A stretch of 64,000 nt of DNA from Streptomyces uncialis (GTDB lineage Bacteria; Actinomycetota; Actinomycetes; Streptomycetales; Streptomycetaceae), in NCBI RefSeq assembly GCF_001905345.1, contig NZ_LFBV01000001.1, forward strand, positions 259,321 through 323,320. The letters run 5' to 3'. Made by a program: the position numbers and the translations under genes. Positions within the stretch are counted from its first letter, which is position 1, and each line of letters starts with the position of its first letter. The notes beneath the pieces were generated by a model. That model worked only from the letters and a program-made list of their open reading frames with translations. It had not been told where the DNA came from and searched no databases. Positions 53,622-61,522 of this stretch are shown piece by piece.

Positions 53622-55136
53622 ATGACAGCAATCGACCTCAGCAGCCCGGTGGCCGTGGTGGGTGCCGGCACCATGGGCCAGGGCATCGCCCAGGTCGCGT
53701 TGACCGCCGGTCACCCCGTACGGCTCCTCGACGCCGAACCCGGGCGCGCCGCGTCGGCCGCCGACGCGATCGGCGCCCGGCTCGACCGGCTGGTCGACAA
53801 GGGCCGCCTCGACGCCGCCGAGCGGGACGCGGCCCGCGCCCGGCTGGAGCCCGTCACCACGCTCTCGGCGCTCGCCGGGTCCGGCCTGGTGATCGAGGCC
53901 GTCCTGGAGCGGCTGGAGGTCAAGCAGCGGCTGCTGCGCGACCTGGAGGACATCGTCGACGACGACTGTCTGCTCGCCACCAACACCTCGTCCCTGTCCG
54001 TGACCGCCATCGCCGGGGCGCTGCGGCACCCGGGCCGCTGTGTGGGGCTGCACTTCTTCAACCCGGCGCCGCTGCTGCCGCTGGTCGAGGTGGTCTCCGG
54101 TTTCGCCACGGACTTCTCGTCGGCCACGCGCGCGTACGAGACGGCCATGGCCTGGGGCAAGACCCCGGTCGCCTGCGCGGACACCCCCGGGTTCATCGTC
54201 AACCGCATCGCGCGCCCCTTCTACGCCGAGGCGTTCGCGGTGCACGAGTACCAGGGCGCCGACCCGGCCACCATCGACGCCGTGCTGCGCGAGTGCGGCG
54301 GGTTCCGGATGGGCGCGTTCGAACTCACCGACCTCATCGGCCAGGACGTCAACGAGGCGGTCACCCGCTCGGTGTGGGAGGCGTTCTTCCACGATGTGCG
54401 GTTCACCCCGTCGCTGGCCCAGCGGCGGCTCGTCGAGTCCGGGATGCTCGGCCGCAAGGCCGGCCGCGGCTGGTACGCGTACGGGGACGACGCCGAACAG
54501 CCCGAACCGCACACCGCCGACCCCGCGCCCGTGCCCGCCCATGTCGTCGCCGAGGGCGATCTCGGCCCGGCCGGGGCGCTGCTGGACCTGATCCGCGAGG
54601 CGGGCATCCCCGTGCGCGAGGAGGAGGAGGACCACGGCACCCGGCTGCTGCTGCCCGGCGGCGGTCAGCTCGCGCTGGCCGACGGCCAGACGTCGGTGGA
54701 GTTCCGGGACGTCGTGTACTTCGATCTCGCCCTCGACTACCGGGCCGCCACCCGGATCGCCCTGTCCGCCTCCCAGGACACCTCCGCACGCACCCTGAAG
54801 GAGGCCACCGGGCTGTTCCAGGCGCTCGGCAAGGACGTGAGCCTCATCGGGGACGTCCCGGGGATGATCGTCGCGCGGACCGTGGCCCGGCTGATCGACC
54901 TGGCCATGGACGCCGTCGCCAAGGGCGTCGCCACCGAGGAGGACATCGACACCGCGATGCGGCTCGGCGTCAACTACCCGCTGGGCCCGTTCGCGTGGAG
55001 CCGCAGGCTCGGCCGGAGCTGGGCGCACTCCCTGCTGGACGATCTGCATCTGCGTGACCCCTCGGGCCGCTACGCCCCCTCGCTGGCGCTCTACCGCCAC
55101 GCCTACGCCTCCGAGAAGCGGGAGCCCGCCTCATGA
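53622..55136 (+). CDS. paaH: 3-hydroxyacyl-CoA dehydrogenase PaaH, 504 aa
   Basis: N-terminal Rossmann domain with GAGTMGQG, then LATNTSSLSVTAIA, LHFFNPAPLLPLVEVV (catalytic His in LHFFNP) and VNRIARPFYAEAF. Two C-terminal 3HCDH domains (to about 290, and about 395-490) flank a short connecting region, the usual roughly 500-aa PaaH layout. It oxidises 3-hydroxyadipyl-CoA. The stop overlaps the TetR start (ATGA). Confidence 0.94.
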   Translation: MTAIDLSSPVAVVGAGTMGQGIAQVALTAGHPVRLLDAEPGRAASAADAIGARLDRLVDKGRLDAAERDAARARLEPVTTLSALAGSGLVIEAVLERLEVKQRLLRDLEDIVDDDCLLATNTSSLSVTAIAGALRHPGRCVGLHFFNPAPLLPLVEVVSGFATDFSSATRAYETAMAWGKTPVACADTPGFIVNRIARPFYAEAFAVHEYQGADPATIDAVLRECGGFRMGAFELTDLIGQDVNEAVTRSVWEAFFHDVRFTPSLAQRRLVESGMLGRKAGRGWYAYGDDAEQPEPHTADPAPVPAHVVAEGDLGPAGALLDLIREAGIPVREEEEDHGTRLLLPGGGQLALADGQTSVEFRDVVYFDLALDYRAATRIALSASQDTSARTLKEATGLFQALGKDVSLIGDVPGMIVARTVARLIDLAMDAVAKGVATEEDIDTAMRLGVNYPLGPFAWSRRLGRSWAHSLLDDLHLRDPSGRYAPSLALYRHAYASEKREPAS

Positions 55137-55723
55137 CCGCCCCGAAGCGCGACACGTACACCCCTGAGTCCCTGCTCGCCGTGGCGGTCACCGTCTTCAA
55201 CGAACGCGGCTACGACGGCACCTCCATGGAGCATCTGTCCAAGGCCGCGGGCATCTCCAAGTCGTCCATCTACCACCATGTGACCAGCAAGGAGGAACTG
55301 CTGAGACGGGCCGTCAGCCGGGCCCTGGACGGCCTCTTCGGCATCCTCGACGAGGAACCCGCGCGCGTGGGACGCGCCGTGGAGCGACTGGAGTACGTCA
55401 CCCGGCGCATGGTCGAGGTGCTGATAGGCGAACTGCCCTATGTGACGCTGCTGCTGCGGGTGCGCGGCAACACCGACACCGAGCGCTGGGCGCTGGAGCG
55501 CCGCCGGGACTTCGACCACCGGGTCTCCGATCTGCTGAAGGCCGCGGCGGCCGACGGCGAGGTGCGCGGGGACATCGAGGTCCGGCTGGCCACCCGGCTG
55601 GTCTTCGGGATGATCAACTCGATCGTGGAGTGGTACCGCCCCGACAGCCGGGGCAGCGGTGACCGGGAGGTCGTGGACGCCGTGGTCCGCCTCGTCTTCG
55701 AGGGCCTGCGCCGCCAACCCTGA
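55133..55723 (+). CDS. paaR: PaaR-like TetR-family regulator, 196 aa
   Basis: The TetR HTH lies at about residues 14-60 (TVFNERGYDGTSMEHLSKAA then GISKSSIYHHVTSKEELLRR). The C-terminal ligand domain follows (VIGELPYVTLLLRVRGNTDT to VVRLVFEGLRRQP). It is translationally coupled to paaH. The three palindromes at 48016, 53551 and 56570 are the obvious targets. The inducer in related systems is phenylacetyl-CoA. Confidence 0.9.
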   Translation: MTAPKRDTYTPESLLAVAVTVFNERGYDGTSMEHLSKAAGISKSSIYHHVTSKEELLRRAVSRALDGLFGILDEEPARVGRAVERLEYVTRRMVEVLIGELPYVTLLLRVRGNTDTERWALERRRDFDHRVSDLLKAAAADGEVRGDIEVRLATRLVFGMINSIVEWYRPDSRGSGDREVVDAVVRLVFEGLRRQP

Positions 55724-55874
55724 CCCCCGGCGGGGCCGACCCACGACCGTCGTACGTCACCCCGCCGCCCTCACCCGACGCCATCCCGCCCAACGTCGCC
55801 CCGCGCGCGTGCACGCTGCCCGCGTCACTCCGTGCCGAAGTGCACCCGCGCGCGTGGACCCCGCCCCGGGGCCG

Positions 55875-56468
55875 TCACGGCTCGGGGTACAGATGGTCCT
55901 CCTCGAAGACCAGCAGGGTGCGGGTGCTCAGCACCTCAGGGATCGCCTGGAGCCGGGTCAGGACCAGTTCGCGCAGGGCCCGGTTGTCCGGGGAGTGCAC
56001 CAGCAGCAGTACGTCGAAGTCCCCGCTGACCAGGGCGATGTGCGCGGCGCCCGGCAGTGCCCGCAACTGCTCGCGGACCGTGCGCCACGAGTTCTGGACG
56101 ATCTTCAGGGTGATGTAGGCCGAAGCGCCCTGCCCGGCCCGCTCATGGTCGATACGGGCGCCGAACCCCCGGATGACACCGTCCTCGACCAGACGGTTGA
56201 TCCGCGCGTACGCGTTCGCCCGCGACACATGGACCCGTTCGGCGACCGAGCGTATCGACGCACGGCCGTCGGTCTGGAGGATCTGGAGGATGTCCCGGTC
56301 GATGGCGTCCAGCGGCCGGGGCGGCAGCGCGGAGGGTCCGGCCGGGCCCCGGGCCATGAGTCCCAGGGACTCGTCCCGGGCCGGATCGCCAGGCTCCGGG
56401 CGGCCGTCGTCCTCCGGCCCGCCCCGGCCCTGTGCCCCGGCCCCGTCGGCCATTCGTTCAGATGCCAT
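55875..56468 (-). CDS. bkdR: Lrp/AsnC-family regulator of the bkd operon, 197 aa
   Basis: A Gly/Arg/Asp-rich leader (residues 1-50), the HTH (about 54-100, LDAIDRDILQILQTDGRASI then SVAERVHVSRANAYARINRL) and the RAM effector domain (ALVSGDFDVLLLV, then LTRLQAIPEVLSTRTLLVFE). It is divergent from bkdA, the same arrangement as BkdR elsewhere, which responds to branched-chain amino acids. ATG 56468 follows GGGAGGCCGGGGG; ATG 56453 is a shorter alternative. Confidence 0.9.
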   Translation of the reverse strand: MASERMADGAGAQGRGGPEDDGRPEPGDPARDESLGLMARGPAGPSALPPRPLDAIDRDILQILQTDGRASIRSVAERVHVSRANAYARINRLVEDGVIRGFGARIDHERAGQGASAYITLKIVQNSWRTVREQLRALPGAAHIALVSGDFDVLLLVHSPDNRALRELVLTRLQAIPEVLSTRTLLVFEEDHLYPEP

Positions 56469-56569
56469 GTCCCCCGGCCTCCCTACCATGGACGTACTGC
56501 GCCTATCCCAGGATGTGGAGAACCGTTTGTCCACAGCCTGGCGGTGCCTGTAGCCAGATTGTGCCGACG

Positions 56570-56583
56570 ACCGAACAATCGGT
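56570..56583. promoter_or_regulatory. PaaR-type palindrome in the bkdR-bkdA promoter region
   Basis: accgaacaatcggt: the same accga / tcggt arms as the two paa sites, differing from the 53551 site only at one core base. It lies 75 bases before the bkdA start and 102 before the bkdR start. A TTGTCCACA 9-mer is close by at 56528-56536. Confidence 0.78.
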
Positions 56584-56657
56584 AGGTGAGGCGTGGCACC
56601 CCCGTCGCCGCCTCCACCGCTCCCACGAGGAGACCGTTTCGACGAGGAGGTGCACGC

Positions 56658-57821
56658 GTGAAGAGGCACAGCACACCGGTGATGGAGCAGCGCGGGGCAT
56701 ACACGCCCACCCCGCCCCCCGCCTGGACCCCGCGTACCGATCCCGCCCCGCTGCTGCCCGACGCGGAGCCGTACCGCGTCCTCGGCACCCCCGCGGCCCG
56801 TGAGGCGGACCCGGAGCTGCTGCGGCGCCTGCACACCGCGCTGGTCCGCGGCCGCCGCTACAACACCCAGGCCACCGCGCTCACCAAGCAGGGCCGGCTC
56901 GCCGTGTACCCGTCGAGCACCGGGCAGGAGGCGTGCGAGATCGGCGCCGCGTTCGCCCTGGAGGAGCGCGACTGGCTGTTCCCCAGCTACCGCGACACCC
57001 TCGCCGTGATCGCCCGGGGCGTCGACCCCGTCGAGACGCTGACCCTGCTGCGCGGCGACTGGCACACCGGCTACGACCCCTACGAGCACCGTGTCGCCCC
57101 GCTCAGCACCCCCCTCGCCACCCAGCTCCCGCACGCCGTCGGCCTCGCCCACGCGGCCCGGCTCAAGGGCGACGACGTGGTCGCGCTGGCCATGGTCGGC
57201 GACGGCGGCACCAGTGAGGGCGACTTCCACGAGGCGCTGAACTTCGCCGCCGTCTGGCGCAGCCCCGTCGTCTTCCTCGTCCAGAACAACGGCTTCGCGA
57301 TCTCCGTCCCGCTCGACAAGCAGACCGCCGCCCCCTCCCTCGCCCACAAGGCCGTCGGCTACGGCATGCGCGGCCGGCTGGTCGACGGCAACGACGCCCT
57401 CGCCGTCCACGAGGTGCTCACCGAAGCCGTCCGCCACGCACGCGCGGGCGGCGGACCCACCCTCGTCGAAGCCCTCACCTACCGCGTCGAGGCCCACACC
57501 AACGCCGACGACGCGGGCCGCTACCGCGCCCCCACCGACGGCGACGCCTGGCGCGCCCACGACCCCGTCGCCCTCGTCGAGGCCGAGCTGACCGCCCGCG
57601 GTCTCCTCGACGCGGACACCCTGGAAGCCGTCCGGGCGGACGCCGAGACCATGGCCGCCGACCTGCGCGCCCGGATGAACCAGGACGCCCCGCTCGACCC
57701 CATGGACCTCTTCGCCCACGTCTACGCCGAGCCGACCCCCCAGCTGCGCGAACAGGAAGCACAGCTGCGCGCCGAGATCGCCGCGGCAGCCGAGGACCGG
57801 CCGGAAGGAACGCCCCGATGA
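56658..57821 (+). CDS. bkdA: Branched-chain alpha-keto acid dehydrogenase E1 alpha, 387 aa
   Basis: Thiamine-diphosphate motif GDGGTSEGDFHEALNFAAVW closing with VFLVQNNGFA, plus LAVYPSSTGQEACEIGAAFA and the phosphorylation-loop region YRVEAHTNADDAGRYR. Together with E1 beta it decarboxylates the keto acids of Val, Leu and Ile to give CoA primers for branched fatty acids and polyketides. GTG 56658 follows GAGGAGG. The end overlaps bkdB (ATGA). Confidence 0.95.
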   Translation: MKRHSTPVMEQRGAYTPTPPPAWTPRTDPAPLLPDAEPYRVLGTPAAREADPELLRRLHTALVRGRRYNTQATALTKQGRLAVYPSSTGQEACEIGAAFALEERDWLFPSYRDTLAVIARGVDPVETLTLLRGDWHTGYDPYEHRVAPLSTPLATQLPHAVGLAHAARLKGDDVVALAMVGDGGTSEGDFHEALNFAAVWRSPVVFLVQNNGFAISVPLDKQTAAPSLAHKAVGYGMRGRLVDGNDALAVHEVLTEAVRHARAGGGPTLVEALTYRVEAHTNADDAGRYRAPTDGDAWRAHDPVALVEAELTARGLLDADTLEAVRADAETMAADLRARMNQDAPLDPMDLFAHVYAEPTPQLREQEAQLRAEIAAAAEDRPEGTPR

Positions 57822-58825
57822 GCACCACCGTCGCCGCCAAACCCGCGACCATGGCCCAGGCCCTCGGCCGCGCCCTGCGGGACGCCATGGCCGACGACCC
57901 GGCCGTGCATGTCATGGGCGAGGACGTCGGCACCCTCGGCGGGGTCTTCCGGATCACCGACGGGCTCGCCGCGGAGTTCGGCGACGAGCGCTGCGCGGAC
58001 ACCCCGCTCGCGGAGGCCGGCATCCTCGGCGCGGCCGTCGGCATGGCCATGTACGGGCTGCGGCCCGTCGTGGAGATGCAGTTCGACGCGTTCGCCTACC
58101 CCGCCTTCGAGCAGCTCGTCTCCCATGTGGCCCGGATGCGCAACCGCACCAGGGGCGCCATGCCCCTGCCGATCACCGTGCGCGTGCCCTACGGCGGCGG
58201 CATCGGCGGGGTCGAGCACCACAGCGACTCCTCCGAGGCCTACTACCTGGCCACACCCGGTCTGCATGTCGTCACCCCGGCGACCGTCGCCGACGCCTAC
58301 GGGCTGCTGCGCGCGGCCATCGCCTCCGACGACCCCGTGGTCTTCCTCGAACCGAAGCGGCTGTACTGGTCGAAGGCCGACTGGAACCCGGACCACCCGC
58401 TGTCCGTTGAACCCATCGGACGCGCGGTGGTGCGGCGGACAGGCCGCAGCGCCACGCTTCTGACGTACGGGCCGTCCGTCCCCGTCTGCCTGGAGGCGGC
58501 CGAGGCGGCGACGGCCGAAGGGTGGGACCTGGAGGTGGTGGATCTGCGCTCGCTGGTGCCTTTCGACGACGAGACCGTCTGCGCCTCGGTGCGCAGGACC
58601 GGCCGCGCCGTCGTCGTCCACGAGGCGGGCGGTTTCGGCGGACCGGGTGGCGAGATCGCCGCCCGGGTCACCGAGCGCTGTTTCCATTACCTTGAGGCTC
58701 CAGTACTGCGCGTGGCCGGGTTCGACATCCCGTATCCGCCGCCGATGCTCGAAAGGCACCACCTTCCGGGCGTCGACCGGATCCTGGACGCCGTGGCCCG
58801 GCTTCAGTGGGAGGCGGATAGCTGA
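57818..58825 (+). CDS. bkdB: Branched-chain alpha-keto acid dehydrogenase E1 beta, 335 aa
   Basis: Transketolase-like E1 beta: VMGEDVGTLGGVFRITDGLA, DTPLAEAGILGAAVGMAMYG, RVPYGGGIGGVEHHSDSSEA, and a C-terminal domain VVVHEAGGFGGPGGEIAARV. It pairs with E1 alpha to form the active tetramer. Overlaps on both sides (ATGA with bkdA, TGATG with bkdC) show a coupled operon. Confidence 0.95.
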   Translation: MSTTVAAKPATMAQALGRALRDAMADDPAVHVMGEDVGTLGGVFRITDGLAAEFGDERCADTPLAEAGILGAAVGMAMYGLRPVVEMQFDAFAYPAFEQLVSHVARMRNRTRGAMPLPITVRVPYGGGIGGVEHHSDSSEAYYLATPGLHVVTPATVADAYGLLRAAIASDDPVVFLEPKRLYWSKADWNPDHPLSVEPIGRAVVRRTGRSATLLTYGPSVPVCLEAAEAATAEGWDLEVVDLRSLVPFDDETVCASVRRTGRAVVVHEAGGFGGPGGEIAARVTERCFHYLEAPVLRVAGFDIPYPPPMLERHHLPGVDRILDAVARLQWEADS

Positions 58826-60363
58826 TGGCACAGGTGCTGGAATTCAAGCTGCCCGATCTCGGGGAGGGACTCACCGAGGCGGAGATCGTCCACTGGCTGG
58901 TGGAGGTCGGCGACGTCGTCGCCGTCGACCAGCCGGTGGTCGAGGTGGAGACGGCGAAGGCGATGGTCGAGGTGCCCTGCCCGTACGGCGGGGTGGTCAC
59001 CGCCCGCTTCGGCGAGGAGGGCACGGAACTGCCCGTGGGCGCGCCGCTGATCACCGTGGCGGTCGGCGCGCTGAGCCCCGACGAGGTGCCGGACGCCTTG
59101 GAGACGGCCACCCCGGCCCCGTCCGGCACGGCGGACCCCGCCGCCGCGAACGACGCCGCCCCGAGCGGACCTGCCGCGAACGGCTCCGCCACGAACGGGG
59201 CCGCCCGGGAGGCCGACGGCGCCTCGGGCAACGTACTCGTCGGATACGGCACCGCCGCGGCGCCCGCCCGGCGCCGCCGGGTCGGCCCCGCCAGGCCGAC
59301 CGCCACCGTGCCGCGCACCGCCCCGGCCACCGGGGCCCCCGGGACTCCTGGGCCCGCCCCCGTCGGCATCCCCGTGTCCGTGTCCGCCGGACGGGACACC
59401 CCGGCCGCGCCCGGCACGGCACCCGCGCGGGGGGACGGCCCCGTCCCCGTGATCTCGCCGCTCGTGCGCAGGCTCGCCCGGGAGCACGGCATCGACCTCG
59501 CGGAGCTGGCCGGATCGGGCCCCGACGGCCTGATACTGCGCGCCGACGTGGAGTACGCGGCCCACGCCGCGCGCACACGCCCGCGTGCCGTGCCCGGCCA
59601 GGACCACGCCACGACCCCGGCCCCCCGCCCGTCGGCGGAGAGCTCCCCGGCCGACCGGTCCGTCCCCGCGGGCGGCGTCGTCCGTACCCCGCTGAAGGGT
59701 GTACGGGGCGCCGTCGCCGACAAGCTGGCCCGCAGCCGCCGGGAGATACCCGAGGCGACCGTCTGGGTCGACGCCGACGCCACCGAGCTGATGCGCGCGC
59801 GGACCGCGATGAACGCCGGGACCGGCCCGCGGATCTCGCTCCTCGCGCTCCTCGCCCGGATCTGCGCCGCGGGCCTCAAGCGGTACCCCGAGCTGAACTC
59901 CACGGTCGACACGGCGGCCCGGGAGATCGTCCGGTTCGACGCCCTGCACGTCGGATTCGCGGCCCAGACCCCGCGCGGTCTGGTGGTGCCCGTCGTCAAG
60001 GACGCCCATACCCGCGACGCCGAGTCGCTGTCCGCCGAGTTCGCCCGGCTCACCGACGCGGCCCGCGAAGGCCGCCTCACCCCCGCGGAACTCACCGGCG
60101 GCACCTTCACGCTCAACAACTACGGCGTCTTCGGTGTCGACGGCTCCACCCCGATCATCAACCACCCCGAGGCCGCCATGCTCGGCGTCGGCCGGATCAT
60201 CCCGAGGCCCTGGGTCCACGAAGGAGAGCTCGCGGTCCGCCAGGTCGTCGAGCTGACCCTGACCTTCGACCACCGGGTGTGCGACGGCGGGGTCGCGGGC
60301 GGCTTCCTGCGGTACGTCGCGGACTGCGTGGAACAACCGGCGGTGCTGCTGCGCACCCTCTGA
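58825..60363 (+). CDS. bkdC: Branched-chain alpha-keto acid dehydrogenase E2 acyltransferase, 512 aa
   Basis: The lipoyl domain (residues 1-78) has the lipoylated K45 in VETAKAMVEV. An Ala/Pro linker (about 85-205), an E1-binding peripheral domain (about 208-250, ISPLVRRLAREHGIDLAELA) and the catalytic domain (about 285-512) with HRVCDGG (H483, D487) follow. It moves the acyl group to CoA. No E3 gene follows; dihydrolipoamide dehydrogenase must come from elsewhere. Confidence 0.95.
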   Translation: MAQVLEFKLPDLGEGLTEAEIVHWLVEVGDVVAVDQPVVEVETAKAMVEVPCPYGGVVTARFGEEGTELPVGAPLITVAVGALSPDEVPDALETATPAPSGTADPAAANDAAPSGPAANGSATNGAAREADGASGNVLVGYGTAAAPARRRRVGPARPTATVPRTAPATGAPGTPGPAPVGIPVSVSAGRDTPAAPGTAPARGDGPVPVISPLVRRLAREHGIDLAELAGSGPDGLILRADVEYAAHAARTRPRAVPGQDHATTPAPRPSAESSPADRSVPAGGVVRTPLKGVRGAVADKLARSRREIPEATVWVDADATELMRARTAMNAGTGPRISLLALLARICAAGLKRYPELNSTVDTAAREIVRFDALHVGFAAQTPRGLVVPVVKDAHTRDAESLSAEFARLTDAAREGRLTPAELTGGTFTLNNYGVFGVDGSTPIINHPEAAMLGVGRIIPRPWVHEGELAVRQVVELTLTFDHRVCDGGVAGGFLRYVADCVEQPAVLLRTL

Positions 60364-60457
60364 CCCGCACCCCTGGGCCGCCTCCCCCTGAGCGCCGGCC
60401 GACCACCACGACGGCCCCCGGGGCGGCGCTGATCCACTCAGCGCCCATACTCGGGGG

Positions 60458-61522
60458 ATGACCGCGAATGACGGCGCGTACGACGCCGTGGTCCTCGCCG
60501 GAGGTGCCGCCCGGCGCCTCGACGGGGCGGACAAGCCGGGGATACGGGTGGGTGGCCGCACGCTGCTCGACCGTGTCCTCACGGCCTGCGCCGACGCCGC
60601 GTCGACCGTCGTCGTCGCCGCGCCACGGCCCACCGTCCGACCTGTGCGGTGGGCCCGGGAGGACCCGCCCGGCGGCGGCCCCCTCGCCGCCCTCGACGCC
60701 GGACTGCGGCACGTCACCGCCCCCGTGACCGTCGTCCTCTCGGCCGACCTGCCGTTCCTCGACCGCCGGTCGGTACGCGGTCTGCCCGCCGCGCTGAACG
60801 CCGTCCCCGACGCCGACGCCGTCCTGCTCACCGACGCGCACGGCCGTGACCAGCCACTGGTCGCCGCCTACCGCACCCGCCCGCTGCGCGACGCGCTCGC
60901 CGCGCGGATCAGGGAGCACGGCGGCCCGGCCGGTCTGCCGCTGCGCCCCCTGATCGCGGCCCTCCGCGTGGTCCGGCTCCCCGACCCCCTCGCCTCCTTC
61001 GACTGCGACACCTGGCAGGACATCGCGACGGCCCGCGCCCGGATCAGGGAGCATGGGCATGTGCTGGACGAATGGATGACCGCGGTCAAGGACGAGCTGG
61101 GCATCGACCTCGACGTCGACACCGCGCTGCTGCTGGACCTCGCCCGGGACGCCGCGCACGGGGTCGCCCGCCCCGCCGCGCCCCTGACGACGTTCCTCGT
61201 GGGCTACGCGGCGGCCCGCGCGGGCGGTGACCCCGAGGCGGTGGCCTCGGCGGCCCGCCGCGCGACGGACCTGGCCACCCGCTGGGCCACGGAACAACCG
61301 GACCCGGCCCAACCCCCGGGACCCCGGGCACCCACGGACCCGGCCGAACCCCCGGGGCCCGAGGCACCGACGGACCCGACCGCAACCCCGGGGCCCGGAG
61401 CGCCGACGGACCCGACGGCACGGACGCGGCCGACGGACCCCGCCCCGGGCCCGGACCCCGCCTCGGACCCCGCTCCCGCTCCCGGTACCGACTCCGCCGC
61501 GCCCCGGCCCGATGCCCCATGA
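60458..61522 (+). CDS. MobA-like nucleotidyltransferase fused to DUF6457, 354 aa
   Basis: The N-terminal MobA-type domain (residues 1-195) has VVLAGGAARRLDGADKP (nucleotide-binding loop) and LSADLPFLD (metal site). The DUF6457 domain (about 203-270) has LDEWMTAVKDELGIDLDVDT. The C-terminal 80 residues are a Pro/Thr/Gly repeat (PTDPAEPPGPEAP-like units). It probably attaches GMP to molybdopterin. The stop overlaps the moeA start (ATGA). Confidence 0.88.
   Translation: MTANDGAYDAVVLAGGAARRLDGADKPGIRVGGRTLLDRVLTACADAASTVVVAAPRPTVRPVRWAREDPPGGGPLAALDAGLRHVTAPVTVVLSADLPFLDRRSVRGLPAALNAVPDADAVLLTDAHGRDQPLVAAYRTRPLRDALAARIREHGGPAGLPLRPLIAALRVVRLPDPLASFDCDTWQDIATARARIREHGHVLDEWMTAVKDELGIDLDVDTALLLDLARDAAHGVARPAAPLTTFLVGYAAARAGGDPEAVASAARRATDLATRWATEQPDPAQPPGPRAPTDPAEPPGPEAPTDPTATPGPGAPTDPTARTRPTDPAPGPDPASDPAPAPGTDSAAPRPDAP

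Noticed and set aside
58804..60831. A 675-codon minus-strand frame antisense to bkdC and mobA
   Set aside because: bkdC has intact lipoyl and HRVCDGG motifs on the plus strand; the antisense frame has none.
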